Position numbers and translations under genes: made by a program
From: Roseovarius sp.
GTDB taxonomy: Bacteria > Pseudomonadota > Alphaproteobacteria > Rhodobacterales > Rhodobacteraceae
DNA: 5,600 nt
Assembly: GCA_023260815.1 (NCBI GenBank)
Contig: JALQUE010000198.1
Coordinates: forward strand, 1-5,600
Direction of reading: 5' to 3'
Shown: piece by piece, positions 5,236-5,600 of the stretch
Layout of the letters: every line of letters begins with the position of its first letter
Position numbering within the stretch: the first letter of the stretch is position 1
The notes under the pieces: generated by a model
Told to the model about the DNA's origin: nothing
Databases searched by the model: none
What the model saw: the letters and a program-made list of their open reading frames with translations, nothing else

Positions 5236-5242
5236 TCGCGCC

Positions 5243-5600
5243 ATGTCCCGTTTCACCGCCCCCATTGCCCAGTCCATCTGGGACATGAAGTATCGTCTGA
5301 AAGAGGCCGATGGCACGCCCATCGACCAGAGTGTCGAGGATACGTGGCGCCGAATCGCGCGGGCGCTGGCGGCGGTCGAGGATGATCCCAAAACGTGGGA
5401 AGAGCGGTTCTATGCGGCGCTGGAGGATTTCAAATACCTGCCCGCGGGGCGGATCACCGCAGGGGCGGGCACCGGGCGCAGCGTCACGCTGTTCAACTGT
5501 TTCGTGATGGGCACGATCCCGGACGACATGGGCGGGATCTTCGAGATGCTGAAGGAAGCCGCGCTGACCATGCAGCAGGGGGGCGGGATCGGCTATGATT
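5243..5600 (+). CDS. nrdJ: B12-dependent (class II) ribonucleotide reductase, N-terminal part
   Basis: The frame is open from ATG 5243 to the window end (119 complete codons, no stop). It begins MSRFTAPIAQSIWDMKYRLK and contains EDTWRRIARAL (32-42), ALEDFKYLPAGRITAGAG (59-76), VTLFNCFVMGTIPDDMGGIF (81-100) and EAALTMQQGGGIGYD (105-119). These match the start of the adenosylcobalamin-dependent NrdJ family, which reduces ribonucleotides to deoxyribonucleotides via a thiyl radical without needing a separate radical subunit. C86 in LFNC is in the position of the N-terminal member of the substrate-reducing cysteine pair; the radical cysteine and C-terminal cysteines lie beyond the window. There is no N-terminal ATP-cone before the catalytic domain. 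The 96-bp upstream gap is too short for a full cobalamin riboswitch, and I see no convincing pair of NrdR boxes. Confidence 0.92.
   Translation, partial: MSRFTAPIAQSIWDMKYRLKEADGTPIDQSVEDTWRRIARALAAVEDDPKTWEERFYAALEDFKYLPAGRITAGAGTGRSVTLFNCFVMGTIPDDMGGIFEMLKEAALTMQQGGGIGYD

Noticed and set aside
5147..5242. Cobalamin riboswitch or NrdR box pair before nrdJ
   Set aside because: The gap is too short for a full cobalamin riboswitch. Only a half-like TATTGTGT (5207-5214) resembles an NrdR box, with no symmetric partner.

Overview
The window looks like a chromosomal housekeeping segment of a GC-rich alphaproteobacterium, most likely from the Roseobacter/Rhodobacteraceae group. The evidence is gene order and protein style: a HisRS of the eukaryote-like alphaproteobacterial type, a short-form HisG with its HisZ partner in one operon, a DUF1489 protein, and a B12-dependent (class II) ribonucleotide reductase. 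No insertion sequence, phage gene, CRISPR array, rRNA or tRNA is visible.

Layout. Positions 1-166 hold the N-terminal part of a slyX gene on the minus strand, cut by the window edge. Positions 167-377 form the divergent slyX/hisS intergenic region. Its main feature is a stack of overlapping inverted repeats (206-269) that can fold in mutually exclusive ways and ends in a GC hairpin plus TTTT. Positions 378-3639 carry a tight plus-strand operon, hisS-hisZ-hisG, in which each junction is a 4-base ATGA stop/start overlap. Positions 3640-3844 separate hisG from a convergent outer-membrane gene. That gap holds a perfect 10-bp hairpin, an exact 13-bp tandem duplication and a minus-strand terminator. 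Positions 3845-4438 (minus) encode a small eight-stranded outer-membrane beta-barrel protein. Positions 4439-4717 are a noncoding gap with its upstream region and two terminator-like hairpins that end the next gene. Positions 4718-5146 (minus) encode a DUF1489 protein. Divergent from it, 5243-5600 is the start of nrdJ, running off the right edge.

How the genes fit together. HisG makes the first histidine precursor from ATP and PRPP, and HisZ is the HisRS-like regulatory subunit that short HisG needs. HisS charges tRNA-His with the product. The operon therefore joins synthesis, its feedback subunit and use of one amino acid, with the ancestral synthetase and its paralogue HisZ adjacent. NrdJ supplies deoxyribonucleotides and is functionally separate, as are the barrel protein and SlyX.

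All protein-coding content belongs to known families, and I see no undescribed multi-gene system. The points most worth following up are the attenuator-like repeat stack before hisS and the DUF1489-nrdJ pairing. A patch of rare codons in hisZ and the unexplained repeats after hisG are secondary.
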